NCBI RefSeq assembly: GCF_964291045.1
Contig: NZ_OZ197277.1
Location: 186,001 to 250,000, forward strand
Source of the DNA: PALSA-1444 sp964291045
GTDB lineage: Bacteria; Chlamydiota; Chlamydiia; Chlamydiales; Rhabdochlamydiaceae
DNA length: 64,000 bases
Direction of reading: 5' to 3'
Shown here: positions 52,621-62,150 of the stretch, piece by piece
Numbering within the stretch: position 1 is the stretch's first letter
Layout: each line of letters begins with the position of its first letter
The notes under the pieces: model-generated
The model's input: the letters and a program-made list of their open reading frames with translations, nothing else
Database searches by the model: none
Told to the model about the DNA's origin: nothing
Program-made: the position numbers and the translations under genes

Positions 52621-52903
52621 AACAGATTAGAGGTATATAAAGGGGCGTGGGATTTAGATCAAAAACACACCTCTCAGAGTTCAATTTGCTAAAGTAAATT
52701 TGATAAAAAAATGACAATTTTTAATAAATTTATATTTAGATTATTTTTAATCAAGGAGAGCATCCGAATAGCTACCAAATTTCTGTACTTTTTTAGATGA
52801 GAATACAATACATCTTACAGTAATAAATTGTTAAAATTGATATTTATGCGTCATTAGATGAGAATTAGGCTTATCTATACCGTTACTATATCATGAGGTA
52901 ATT

Positions 52904-53563
52904 ATGAGAATTATAAACTGTTTGCAATTCATGCGAAAAAGCCAATCTCTAGGATTTTCACAGATGCAAAATTTTTCACAACGGCTCTTTTTTTGTCATA
53001 GCACAATGGGGAAAATTAAATCTCTTCAATCAACACATTTAGGCGAACCTTCAGCTCAGAAAATGGATACGATTGATGGGTCTTTTTCTAGACAGGTCCA
53101 TGCATTATCTAATGTCATACAAGATCTGTCAAAATCGGCGGAGTATATTAAAGAGGCAGAAAGATTAATCAACTATCAAACTTGCCCTCTTACCATCGAA
53201 GAAGTTATTCGAATACAGCAATTAATGACATTAGATGAAATTAAGGGTTCTTTGAAAGAAAAACTGCAACAGCGATTCAATGATGATTTAAAGAATAGTT
53301 TAAATGAATTCTATAAAGATCCTAAGCTTGATGCATATATTCAATCCCATCAAGGAAAAATTGAAAATATTGAAGAATTTAATATCAACAATCTTGCTCA
53401 CCGAGCAAAAAGAGGGGATTTAGATTTTGAAACTTCACAAAAGATTTTCAAAAAAATCAAAGATGAGCTTGATGCAACGAACCAGCAAGTTTTAGAAGAA
53501 AATAAGAGTGGATTGACGGGATATGAAGGACTATGGGATTTAGATAAAAAAGAGAGAAGGTAG
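52904..53563 (+). CDS. Unknown protein with a mitochondrial-presequence-like N-terminus
   Basis: 219 residues. The first 47 have no Asp or Glu but several Arg/Lys and many Ser, Gln and Phe, and contain QRLFFCHS (Arg27), like the presequence and cleavage-site context of mitochondrial precursors. The rest is soluble, charged and helical (IKEAERLINYQTCPLTIEE). GAGGTAATT before the ATG supports the start, so the N-terminus is real. A role in a host is inference. The gene at 54480-55304 has a similar N-terminus but is otherwise different. Confidence 0.55.
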   Translation: MRIINCLQFMRKSQSLGFSQMQNFSQRLFFCHSTMGKIKSLQSTHLGEPSAQKMDTIDGSFSRQVHALSNVIQDLSKSAEYIKEAERLINYQTCPLTIEEVIRIQQLMTLDEIKGSLKEKLQQRFNDDLKNSLNEFYKDPKLDAYIQSHQGKIENIEEFNINNLAHRAKRGDLDFETSQKIFKKIKDELDATNQQVLEENKSGLTGYEGLWDLDKKERR

Positions 53564-54479
53564 ATTTGAATTTACCTAAATAAGCCTAGCATGAATTGTA
53601 TAGATATCTGCGAAAATTTAATTTTCTAGTTGATCGATACTCAGCTCTGATCTTAGCTATTTTAAATAAAATATATGCGATACGAGCCAATAAAATCATT
53701 GGAGGGCACCTCAATGGAGACTTTGTCAAAGGTACAGAAAAGCTAAAACTTGCTTAGGAAAATTAAGAACTTATATAAGAAAGGGGGTACAAGCGCTACA
53801 TCCTGTTTTAGAAATCTATCCTCGGTTTCTTTCTTAAAGAGATTGTAATCAGAGCAAGAGTGATCCTACAAGTTAAGAAAGGTCATTTTAAAATTTATAG
53901 CTGTCATATATCTTGTATTGCTAAACGTAAAGCTGCAAAATTGGATGAATGTGGACGCAGAGTGTATCTTCTTTTCACATAGAAAAAAGGGGGGATATTA
54001 AGCACGAACTTTTATGTTCGAGCATCTTACGGTGGACATTTCATCCAAACAGCAAAAGAAAATGGGAAAAGAATCGCTATACTCTCATTAAATACATTTT
54101 TGCCCTTTGAGAGTTAAAAAAACATCGACTCAAAGAAGCAGAAGCGCTCATCAGTAGGACTTCTAAAATTCCTCTTCATCTTAAAAAACCTTTAAAGAGA
54201 TACAAGCTATCAACCTTTGGATAGGATGCAAGAAACACGATAGAAAAATAGGGAGGCATTATCTCAAAGAGTCTATCATTGACCAAATGCAAGCATACTT
54301 TTTGGCCACCAGACACAATTTTAGAATAATTATGAGAGAGGCGGGGGGTGTTTATATCTTTTTTCCATTCTGAATATTAAAATTATGAAATTTTAAATAA
54401 AAATCTATGCTAGATCAAAAGTGTTGATAAAAATCAATGGGGGCATTTTACCCCCACTAAATTCATAAATCAGAGCTGA
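53564..54479. other. Decayed, gene-poor segment with coding traces
   Basis: Several frames read as protein over 20-55 codons on the plus strand, for example ILNKIYAIRANKIIGGHLNG near 53670 and KKHDRKIGRHYLKESIIDQM near 54235-54290, broken by stops and shifts. This suggests one or more dead genes. I cannot name the family, and no terminal inverted repeats or intact transposase are visible. Confidence 0.35.
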
Positions 54480-55304
54480 TTATTTCAGTTTAGTAAATAG
54501 ATTCATCGTTGTATCGTAAATTGCCGTAAGTGAATCGCAATCTGCTTTTCCCTTAAGAGCCATGGTTTCATGAGAATAAGAATTAATATCTCTCAGATCC
54601 AGAGGTTGAGATTGTTTATGCGCCGCTTGAGTGTTCCATGTTATAGGAAGGAAATATGGCTTATTTTGACCCTCTATAGAGAAAGGGTCTGTCATTTTAA
54701 TGCCTATATGAACGGGCGCCTCAGGTCCATAATTAGAGATGATAAATACATTAAAACATTCATTTACTGTTTTAATAGTATAGATGAATCCTTGTGATGA
54801 TGAATCTTTTTGAGAGTTTTCTATTTGCCGGGTGGCTTGTGTAACGATTTCACTATGAATGAGAGAATTCTCATTGAATCCAATTTTTTTCAATAACTGT
54901 GTTTTTGGATCAATGCTTATCCATTGATTAAATATAGGTTTAGAGTTCAATGTAAGGTTGTTATCTGCATTCGGCGTAAGTTGAAGGCTGTACTTGTCGA
55001 TATTTTGAGATGTTAGAAATATACCAATAAGTCTACCGAATAACTTCCCAATAATATAGATAGGTCTTCCTTTACTATGAATAAGACTTTCTCCATTAAT
55101 AGGATTTCCCTCATATAAAATTACAATGTCTCTTTCTTTGAGAGCCAAGTTTTTATCTTGATTTTTCTGGGAAAATTTCTCAAATGATTGAGTGCAAAAA
55201 AAACGTTTGAAGATTTGATCTTGAGGGGATCTATAAGTTAAGGGATTCGTTAAGGTTGTCATTGACGAACCCATCAAACGGGAAGTTATTCTAATTATAT
55301 TCAT
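54480..55304 (-). CDS. Unknown protein with a mitochondrial-presequence-like N-terminus
   Basis: 274 residues. The first ~40 are basic and Ser/Thr-rich (Arg5, Arg9, Arg25, Lys33, Arg34) with one acidic residue (Asp29), and contain KRFFCTQS. The body looks like mixed beta/alpha, with IIGKLFGRLIGIFL around residues 84-97 as its most hydrophobic part. AAGGAG 8 bases before the ATG supports the start. No known family. It pairs with 52904-53563 in this N-terminal feature only. Confidence 0.55.
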   Translation of the reverse strand: MNIIRITSRLMGSSMTTLTNPLTYRSPQDQIFKRFFCTQSFEKFSQKNQDKNLALKERDIVILYEGNPINGESLIHSKGRPIYIIGKLFGRLIGIFLTSQNIDKYSLQLTPNADNNLTLNSKPIFNQWISIDPKTQLLKKIGFNENSLIHSEIVTQATRQIENSQKDSSSQGFIYTIKTVNECFNVFIISNYGPEAPVHIGIKMTDPFSIEGQNKPYFLPITWNTQAAHKQSQPLDLRDINSYSHETMALKGKADCDSLTAIYDTTMNLFTKLK

Positions 55305-55631
55305 AAAACACTCTCCTTACACCTTAATTATAATATATATAATTTTAATTTAACATTTGTTTTTAATAAATATTTTTATATTTTGATAATAACTAAATGT
55401 TTTAATGGCTTTAGAAGAGGGATTTTATCAATCAAATACTAGGGTAAAGGGGAGATCAGCTGAGATTAGAAAGCTTAATTTTGAATCAATGGAAGATTTT
55501 TTATATGAGATGCGTCCTATTTTTATTGAGCATCTGCCGATTATAAGTACTTAAAATGACAAAAATAAAATTTAAGTCTTTGGCTATAAGTCATTTGAAT
55601 TGCGAGAATTACCAGTTTGGAAAGAGGATGC

Positions 55632-57134
55632 ATGAGTAAAAAAGGCATTAAAAATGCAAGGCCTGAAGAGAAAATCGTAGGGAGGTTAAGAGAGCTAGAG
55701 CTTTTAAACCATCTTTTTTATTCTAAAAAAGCTGAGTTCATTGCTGTCTATGGACGCTGTAGAGTGAGCAAGACATATCTAGTTAAGAATTTCATAGGCT
55801 CTTTACCTTGCACTTTCTTTCATGTAACAGGTCTTCAGAAAGGGTCTTTAAAGGAACAACTCAAAGAATTTGCAAAACAAATTGGGGATACCTTTTATCA
55901 AGGTGCATCGATTGTCCCGAGAGTAAATTGGATAGATGCTTTTGAGGATTTGACTCAGGCGATGAGTAAAATTCCAAAAGATAAAAAAGTTGTACTTTTT
56001 TTTGATGAATTTCCATGGATGGCAACACCTAGATCCAAACTGATTACGGCTTTAGAATTATACTGGAATCGTTACTGGGTATTTGATGATCGCCTTAAGT
56101 TAATTATTTGTGGATCAGCTACTTCATGGATAATTGAAAATATTATTAATAATAAAGGCGGCCTTCATAACCGGGTGACTAGAACCATTCAGCTCAAGCC
56201 TTTTTCTCTCTATGAGACGGAAAGCTTTTTAAAAGAACATCAGATTCATTTAACGAGGTGCCAAATTCTTGATCTTTATATTGTCCTTGGGGGAGTTCCT
56301 TTGTACTTATCTTTCATAAGAAAAGGACTCTCTATAGATCAATGCATTGATGAGCTCTGTTTTCAAAGCGATGGCCCTTTAGTTAAGGAATTTGTACGAT
56401 TATTTGAGTCACTTTTTGAAGATGTAAAACCTTATATGGAACTGATCCGCATCATTGCAAAGCACCGTTATGGAATTGGTCAAGCAGCCCTCATTACTGA
56501 ATCTAAGCTCCCTGGTGGGGGAAGGACTGTGCGTAGATTACAGCAATTAGAAGAAGCTGGATTTATCACAAGTCTTGTGCCTTATGGAAGAAAAGATAAA
56601 GGCGTTTACTATGTTATTGACGATGAATATAGCCTTTTTTATTTATATTGGATTGAACCGAGTTTAAAACTCATTGCTAAAAAATCCATTAATGAAGGGT
56701 TTTGGTCTTCTCAATCCAAAGCATTAACTTGGAAAATTTGGGCAGCACTCTCTTTTGAATCCATCTGTTATAAGCATATTGATCAGATTAGAAAAGCGTT
56801 AAAAATTGATCCGGGATCTGTTGCTGGAACTTGGCGATTTATCCCTAAAGCAAGGCAAATAGAGGTAGGGGCTCAAGTAGATCTTCTATTTGATAGACCC
56901 GATGAATCGATCACTTTATGTGAAATCAAATACTCAAACCATCCGTTTGCCATTGATAAAACTTATGCAAAAGAGCTTTTAAGGAAAATGGAGGTGTTTC
57001 GTCAGCAGACGAAAACAGAAAAGCAGCTTTTTCTTTGCATGATTACAACGATGGGACTTCAAACCACCATGTACTCTGAAGAGATTATCATCCATCAAGC
57101 AACTCTTGATGATCTATTTGAAAAAAATGGATAA
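55632..57134 (+). CDS. Archaeal-type (COG1672) ATPase with C-terminal DUF234 nuclease-like domain
   Basis: 500 residues. The N-terminal ATPase has GRCRVSKT at 41-48; the family motif is GRRRVGKT, so the last Gly of Walker A is Ser46 and nucleotide binding may be weakened. Walker B is VVLFFDEFPWM. A winged-helix region follows (GGRTVRRLQQLEEAGFI), then DUF234, a PD-(D/E)XK-like nuclease domain with VDLLFDR and CEIKY. Such proteins are common in archaea and scattered bacteria; their role is poorly understood and is often discussed as defence- or mobile-DNA-related. ATG at 55632 is preferred over the TTG at 55617 because AGAGGA lies before it. Confidence 0.8.
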   Translation: MSKKGIKNARPEEKIVGRLRELELLNHLFYSKKAEFIAVYGRCRVSKTYLVKNFIGSLPCTFFHVTGLQKGSLKEQLKEFAKQIGDTFYQGASIVPRVNWIDAFEDLTQAMSKIPKDKKVVLFFDEFPWMATPRSKLITALELYWNRYWVFDDRLKLIICGSATSWIIENIINNKGGLHNRVTRTIQLKPFSLYETESFLKEHQIHLTRCQILDLYIVLGGVPLYLSFIRKGLSIDQCIDELCFQSDGPLVKEFVRLFESLFEDVKPYMELIRIIAKHRYGIGQAALITESKLPGGGRTVRRLQQLEEAGFITSLVPYGRKDKGVYYVIDDEYSLFYLYWIEPSLKLIAKKSINEGFWSSQSKALTWKIWAALSFESICYKHIDQIRKALKIDPGSVAGTWRFIPKARQIEVGAQVDLLFDRPDESITLCEIKYSNHPFAIDKTYAKELLRKMEVFRQQTKTEKQLFLCMITTMGLQTTMYSEEIIIHQATLDDLFEKNG

Positions 57135-57406
57135 GTGGTAACTCTCTGTAGTGCATAACATACAAAAAATATCTATCAGAGAAAAGAGGATCACAATTGC
57201 GATATTATTTAGTGATAGGGGGCATTTAAATGAATTAAAATATAATTATTTTTCGAATAAAATTTAAAACACCCTACTTTTAAAAAATTCATTTATTATC
57301 AATTACTTACAAATATTCAGTAATATTTAATTTAAAATAACATGTTTTTCAAATTAAAAATATGTTATTAATGAAATTAAGATTGAATAATAAAAAGGGT
57401 GATAAT

Positions 57407-59686
57407 ATGGGAATGAATATTTCAAATATGAATCCGCAACCCCACTCCAGTTCTGAGAGTGAAGGGAGCGATAATGAAGATTCTCTCAAAATTCATCATT
57501 CAGGAAATCAAAAAAGTACATCTTTAAGCGTTAAAGAAGAGGCAAAAAAAGCCCATTCCGTAGGACAAGAAACTTTATCCTCTTCACTTAATGTGAAAAG
57601 GCCTCTTCATCAGGATGATCAAGATGTTGAAGATGCTCAAATAGGGGGTCATATTCAAAATACAGTTAAAAAGCGGCTGCCATCTGAGGGCTTGAACGTA
57701 AAGGTCTTATCTTCAGCATCTTCTCAGAGGCAAACTGAGAATTCAACTGACCTAAAACCATATAAACCTCCAATCAACAAAGGAAGTGGATTTAAACCTC
57801 CTTATAACAACCTATTAGCTCAAACAACTACAACGACGACAACTTCTTCAAGCTATAAAAAGGATGCTCCTCTTACACCGCAGACATTGCATTCAGAAAT
57901 CAATAAACCTCAAGCTAAAAGGAAGGAAAAGTTTAAACCCCCCTATAACAATTCACTAACTCAAATATCCCTACCGATGACAACCTCTTCAAGCTATAAA
58001 AAGGATGCTGCTCTTACACCGCAGACATTGGATTCAGAAATCAACAAACCTCAAGCTAAAAAGAAGAAAAAGTTTAAACCTCCCTACAACAATTCACTAA
58101 CTCAAACAGTGCCGCCAACGACAGCCACTTCAAATACCCTAAATGTGAAAGATCTTAAATCAGAGGGAGATCATGCAGAAGATGTTTCATATCAAAGAGA
58201 AGAGGAAAAAGAATATGAAGACACTTATCATGAAGCATCTCTTCAAACAATTAAAATGGGGGAGGAGATTTCAACTCAAGATTCTATTCTTTTCTCACCA
58301 GAAAAAAATCTAGCTTCTTTAGAGGCTAAGGAAGGGGTTCCATCTAAAAAACTTATACTAGAAAAAAGTTCAAAAATAAATCCTCCGCAACAACCTGCTA
58401 TCCAAAAACAAACATCTATCTCCTCCTTTGAAAAGGCTATGGCTTATCTAGAAGAGACCCTTGCATCGTCTATGACCATTACAAATGAAACAGTTTCTCA
58501 AAATACAAGAGTGGAAAGAGTTTTTCAAGCATTACAAACTCATATTGAAAACACAATACTCACAGAAGAGTTTATTGAAGATGTTTACACGTGTCTATTT
58601 GAGTCGGATTTAGCTCCATTTAGCGAGGAGCACTTAAACACAGATATGACATTCACTAGACCTCATCCTGTTCATGTGATCTATTCATTAGCAAATTGCT
58701 TAAGAGCTCTTCCTAAAAACACTCATTTTTTAGCACTTATTGAGGAGGCAAAATCTTATTTAGCGAATTTATGGTATAAGGAGCAGCAAAAAGGGATTGA
58801 ATTGTTCCCTATTTCAGAATTTTTGCAAAAAAGCACTAATGCAACACTTATTAAATCAGTTAATGAGTGTCCTCTCTATACAGCTACAGAGTGGCTTGGT
58901 TCAGATAATCGAAACCCAGTTTTTATTCTAAGAGCTCAAGACTTTAAGCCCAAGTGGGTCTTTAAACCTATAAACATTCAACCCGTCAACATTGAGGAGG
59001 CCAATAGACTAGCGAATACCAAAGACTGCGAACACTTTGCTTTTAAAATGAATTTTCATGAGCAATTTCCCATACCCGCAGTTTTTTTAATTGAACTCAG
59101 GGGAGTTAAAGGAACTATTCAACCATTTATTCCAGGTGCAATCAGATTTAATAAGATTCCTAGAGATAAACGAATGTCAATTCTTCCATCATTACAAAAA
59201 TTATTAATCTTTGATCTTCTTTTTCTTAACCACGATCGAAATCAATCAAATATACTCTATCGAAAAGAGGGGGATTCATATACATGCTATGGAATTGATC
59301 ATGAACAGAGCCTAAAATACCAAAAAGGGGCTTTTACAATGGATCAGATTGATTTGATACAAGAGCTATCTCCCGGGCTAAAATTTACTGATTTTAACCG
59401 TGCAGCAAAGAAGCTTTTTTTAGAAGAGAGCTGTAATAAATATTTAGAAATTCTTCAAGAATGCTTTAATAATGAGAAAAAACTAGGTAGATCTCATAAG
59501 AGTGATGAAGATCTAGAAATGGAAGATAAAATGTTAAATCATATGGTGAATGTGGGGAAAATGCTAAGAGAATCAACAGAATCTTTTCGTAAAACAGTTA
59601 AAGACATCAAAAAAATTATTAAGTTAGACAAAACTATCACAAACATTACTCAATCAAATACAGATGAATCCTTTTTGCCAGATTAG
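57407..59686 (+). CDS. PI3/4-kinase-fold protein with intact catalytic motifs
   Basis: 759 residues. The first ~380 are disordered and contain three imperfect ~40-residue repeats (FKPPYNN, then TTSSSYKKDA.LTPQTL.SEINKPQAK). The C-terminal kinase-like domain has FILRAQDFKPKWVFKP with the nucleotide-binding Lys, the catalytic loop HDRNQSN (Asp610, Asn615) and GIDHEQSL (Asp631) as the DFG-equivalent. This layout is found in PI3/PI4 kinases and related fold members. The lipid or protein substrate is unknown. AAGGGTGAT before the ATG at 57407 supports the start. The degenerate relative is at 107-1831. Confidence 0.75.
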   Translation: MGMNISNMNPQPHSSSESEGSDNEDSLKIHHSGNQKSTSLSVKEEAKKAHSVGQETLSSSLNVKRPLHQDDQDVEDAQIGGHIQNTVKKRLPSEGLNVKVLSSASSQRQTENSTDLKPYKPPINKGSGFKPPYNNLLAQTTTTTTTSSSYKKDAPLTPQTLHSEINKPQAKRKEKFKPPYNNSLTQISLPMTTSSSYKKDAALTPQTLDSEINKPQAKKKKKFKPPYNNSLTQTVPPTTATSNTLNVKDLKSEGDHAEDVSYQREEEKEYEDTYHEASLQTIKMGEEISTQDSILFSPEKNLASLEAKEGVPSKKLILEKSSKINPPQQPAIQKQTSISSFEKAMAYLEETLASSMTITNETVSQNTRVERVFQALQTHIENTILTEEFIEDVYTCLFESDLAPFSEEHLNTDMTFTRPHPVHVIYSLANCLRALPKNTHFLALIEEAKSYLANLWYKEQQKGIELFPISEFLQKSTNATLIKSVNECPLYTATEWLGSDNRNPVFILRAQDFKPKWVFKPINIQPVNIEEANRLANTKDCEHFAFKMNFHEQFPIPAVFLIELRGVKGTIQPFIPGAIRFNKIPRDKRMSILPSLQKLLIFDLLFLNHDRNQSNILYRKEGDSYTCYGIDHEQSLKYQKGAFTMDQIDLIQELSPGLKFTDFNRAAKKLFLEESCNKYLEILQECFNNEKKLGRSHKSDEDLEMEDKMLNHMVNVGKMLRESTESFRKTVKDIKKIIKLDKTITNITQSNTDESFLPD

Positions 59687-59781
59687 ACAATTAATTTAAA
59701 AATTAATTAATTTGAATTATTTTTAAATTGATGTTATTTAATTATCATTATAAAATCGGTTTTGTTAGCAGAGGGGTTTTT

Positions 59782-60420
59782 ATGGAGTCTAAAGTATTAA
59801 TTTGTCCAGATACCTATGAAGCATGGGTAAAAATGCATATTGATGATCAAGGTAAGAAGAGAGTTGAAATTCTTGCACCTCGGTTAATCCAGCGATTTAC
59901 TAAGTGGGGGCTAGAAATCCCTGATCACCGTCTAACTGAAGAAATGGAAAAGAATGAGATCTATTTTCTCAAGCTTGATGATCTAGAAAAAGATCCTGAT
60001 TTTTTCACTACCATTTTTCTAGAGACTGTTTGTAGAACACAGCTATTAAAAGATCGATTTTATTGGAAAGATGCGAGTAACTATATTAATGCTGCTGATG
60101 AATCACAACGAAAAGATGAAAGAATAGCAAGAAGCATTGCTCTTGTCACAGGGGGGTGGAGGAAAAATTGGACAATGGATCAATCATTAAATACGAGGAT
60201 TGAGAAAGAAGTTCCAGAAGCACCAACTGAACAGATAGAAAAGCTTAGCATTCAAGAAGGAAAAGATCCGGGTATTTCTAAGAAGGTAAGTAAAACACCT
60301 ACAAGAGTGGAGCGTCTCTTAAAGATAGACACGGTCGCTACTAAGTTAATTAATGCAAGGAATGAAGCAAAGGCATCTTCACAAACACCTTTAATCCCCA
60401 TGTCTGGATCCAAAGCTTGA
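59782..60420 (+). CDS. Paralogue family B protein, tandem copy 1
   Basis: 212 residues. N-terminal ~115 residues are shared with the other copies (MESKVLICPDTYEAW, VEILAPRLIQRFTKWG, FLKLDDLEKDPDFF, TQLLKDRFYWKD). A variable middle of ~35 residues follows, then a conserved C-terminal block (EKLSIQEGKDPGISKKVSK) and tail PMSGSKA. The start is the ATG at 59782 with GAGG upstream; the longer frame to 59728 lacks homology. It is followed by copy 2 after 21 bases and is part of one transcript. Function unknown. Confidence 0.75.
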   Translation: MESKVLICPDTYEAWVKMHIDDQGKKRVEILAPRLIQRFTKWGLEIPDHRLTEEMEKNEIYFLKLDDLEKDPDFFTTIFLETVCRTQLLKDRFYWKDASNYINAADESQRKDERIARSIALVTGGWRKNWTMDQSLNTRIEKEVPEAPTEQIEKLSIQEGKDPGISKKVSKTPTRVERLLKIDTVATKLINARNEAKASSQTPLIPMSGSKA

Positions 60421-60441
60421 TCGCTTAAAGGAGGAATTTCT

Positions 60442-61173
60442 ATGGAATCTAAAGTATTAATTTGTCCAGATACCTATGAAGCATGGGTAAAAATGCATAC
60501 CAATGATCAAGGCAAGAAGAGAGTTGAAATTCTTGCACCTCGATTAATTAAGCGATTTACTACGCGGGGCATGGCAGTTCCTACTCATCTTAGAACACAA
60601 GAAATGAAAAATAATAAAATTCATTTTTTAAAGCTTGATGATCTAGAAAAAGATTCTGAATTTTTCACCTCGATTTTTCTAAAAACTGTGTGTAAAACAC
60701 AGCTATTAAAAGATAGGTTTTATTGGAAAAATGCAAGTGACTATATCAATGCTGCAACTGAAGAGCAGGAAGAAGAGGAAAGAATACAGGAAACGATTGC
60801 TGCTTTAAAAGAATGTTGCGCTGAAGCTGAGGCGAGAGGAACAACATTCTCACAGGAATTTTTTGATAGAACTAGAGGTAAATCTCCTATAGTAGAACAA
60901 GAAATTTTCTTAAACCCATTAATAAAAAATTCAACTCAGCAGCTTACTGACAACAAAGCTCCTTTTTTCAAAACCCAAGTAGAAGTACCAACTGAAGAGA
61001 TAGAAAAGCTTAGCATTCAAGAAGGAAAAGATCCGGGTATTTCTAAGAAGGTCAGTAAAACACCTTCAAGAAGTGAGCGATTCTTAAGGATAGATGCAAT
61101 CGCTACTCAGTTGATCAATGCAAAAAATAAAGCAAATACATCTTCAATTCCCATGTCTGGATCCAAAGCTTGA
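60442..61173 (+). CDS. Paralogue family B protein, tandem copy 2
   Basis: 243 residues. Same N- and C-terminal blocks as copy 1, but with different residues after RLI.RF (TTRGMAVPTHLR) and a longer variable middle (SQEFFDRTRGKSPIVEQ). The short copy at 44347 shares its RGM.VP segment rather than the WGLEIP of copies 1 and 3. AAAGGAGGAA 5 bases before the ATG. Function unknown. Confidence 0.75.
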   Translation: MESKVLICPDTYEAWVKMHTNDQGKKRVEILAPRLIKRFTTRGMAVPTHLRTQEMKNNKIHFLKLDDLEKDSEFFTSIFLKTVCKTQLLKDRFYWKNASDYINAATEEQEEEERIQETIAALKECCAEAEARGTTFSQEFFDRTRGKSPIVEQEIFLNPLIKNSTQQLTDNKAPFFKTQVEVPTEEIEKLSIQEGKDPGISKKVSKTPSRSERFLRIDAIATQLINAKNKANTSSIPMSGSKA

Positions 61174-61194
61174 TAGCTTCAAGGAGGAATTTCT

Positions 61195-61833
61195 ATGGAA
61201 TCTAAAGTATTAATATGCCCACGTACTTATGAAGCATGGGTAAAAATGCATATTGATGATCAAGGCAAGAAGAGAGTTGAAATTCTTGCGCCTCGGTTAA
61301 TCCAGCGATTTACTAAGTGGGGGCTAGAAATCCCTGATCACCGTCTAACTGAAGAAATGGAAAAGAATGAGATCTATTTTCTCAAGCTTGATGATCTAGA
61401 AAAAGATCCTGATTTTTTCACTACCATTTTTCTAGAGACTGTTTGTAGAACACAGCTATTAAAAGATCGATTTTATTGGAAAGATGCGAGTAACTATATT
61501 AATGCTGCTGATGAATCACAACGAATCGATGAAAGAATAGCAAGAAGCATTGCTCTTAGCAAAAAAGGTTGGGCGAGAATTTTAGGAATAAAGGAACCTT
61601 TAGATACGGGGGATAAGAGAGAAGTTTTAGAAGTACCAACTGAACAGATAGAAAGGCTTAGTATTCAAGAAGGAAAAGATCCTGGTATTTCTAAGAAGGT
61701 AAGTAAAACACCTACAAGAGTGGAGCGCCTCTTAAGGATAGACACGGTCGCTACTAAGTTGATCAACGAGAGGAATAAGGCAAAGGTATCTTTGCAAACA
61801 TCTTCAATCCCTATGTCTGGATCCAAAGCTTGA
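61195..61833 (+). CDS. Paralogue family B protein, tandem copy 3
   Basis: 212 residues. The N-terminal ~115 residues are almost identical to copy 1 even in DNA, and the C-terminal block is also close, but the middle (KKGWARILGIKEPLDTG) differs fully from that of copy 1. AAGGAGGAA before the ATG. Followed by a dead copy. Function unknown. Confidence 0.75.
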   Translation: MESKVLICPRTYEAWVKMHIDDQGKKRVEILAPRLIQRFTKWGLEIPDHRLTEEMEKNEIYFLKLDDLEKDPDFFTTIFLETVCRTQLLKDRFYWKDASNYINAADESQRIDERIARSIALSKKGWARILGIKEPLDTGDKREVLEVPTEQIERLSIQEGKDPGISKKVSKTPTRVERLLRIDTVATKLINERNKAKVSLQTSSIPMSGSKA

Positions 61834-61854
61834 TTACTTAAAGGAAGGATTTCT

Positions 61855-62150
61855 ATAGAATCTAAAGTGTTAAATTGCTCACGTGCCTATGAGGCATAAG
61901 TAAGAATACATATCGATGATCAAGGCAAGAAGAGAGTTTTGAAATTCTTTTACCTTAATTAATCCAGCGATTTACTACTCAGGAATAGAGAGAAAAATCC
62001 TTTCCTTAACTCTTATTGAAAATATTTCTGAAACAGATCAAAAAGCTCAGTAAGATCTTGATGATGAGAGTTCCTTAATCAAAGACATAAGGCAAATACG
62101 TGAGGGAGGAGTTTTTATAGAGTGTATAGCAATACATGCAAATTTATAGA
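61855..62150 (+). pseudogene. Dead fourth tandem copy of family B
   Basis: Begins like the other copies (ribosome-binding site AAAGGAAGG), but the start is ATA instead of ATG, and the codon for Trp in EAW has become TAA. Recognisable N-terminal fragments continue for ~110 bases (GATGATCAAGGCAAGAAGAG) with frameshifts, then similarity fades. A second stub around 62105-62130 (GGAGGAGTTTTTATAGAG) resembles another dead start. Confidence 0.8.

Larger units (their letters stand above)
52210..52903. other. Upstream of mnmA: intergenic region with an antitoxin remnant
   Basis: The first ~190 bases hold nothing recognisable. From 52405 on lie an inverted repeat and an AbiEi-type gene fragment (separate entries). 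The last ~280 bases are AT-rich, with no gene seen. Confidence 0.4.
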
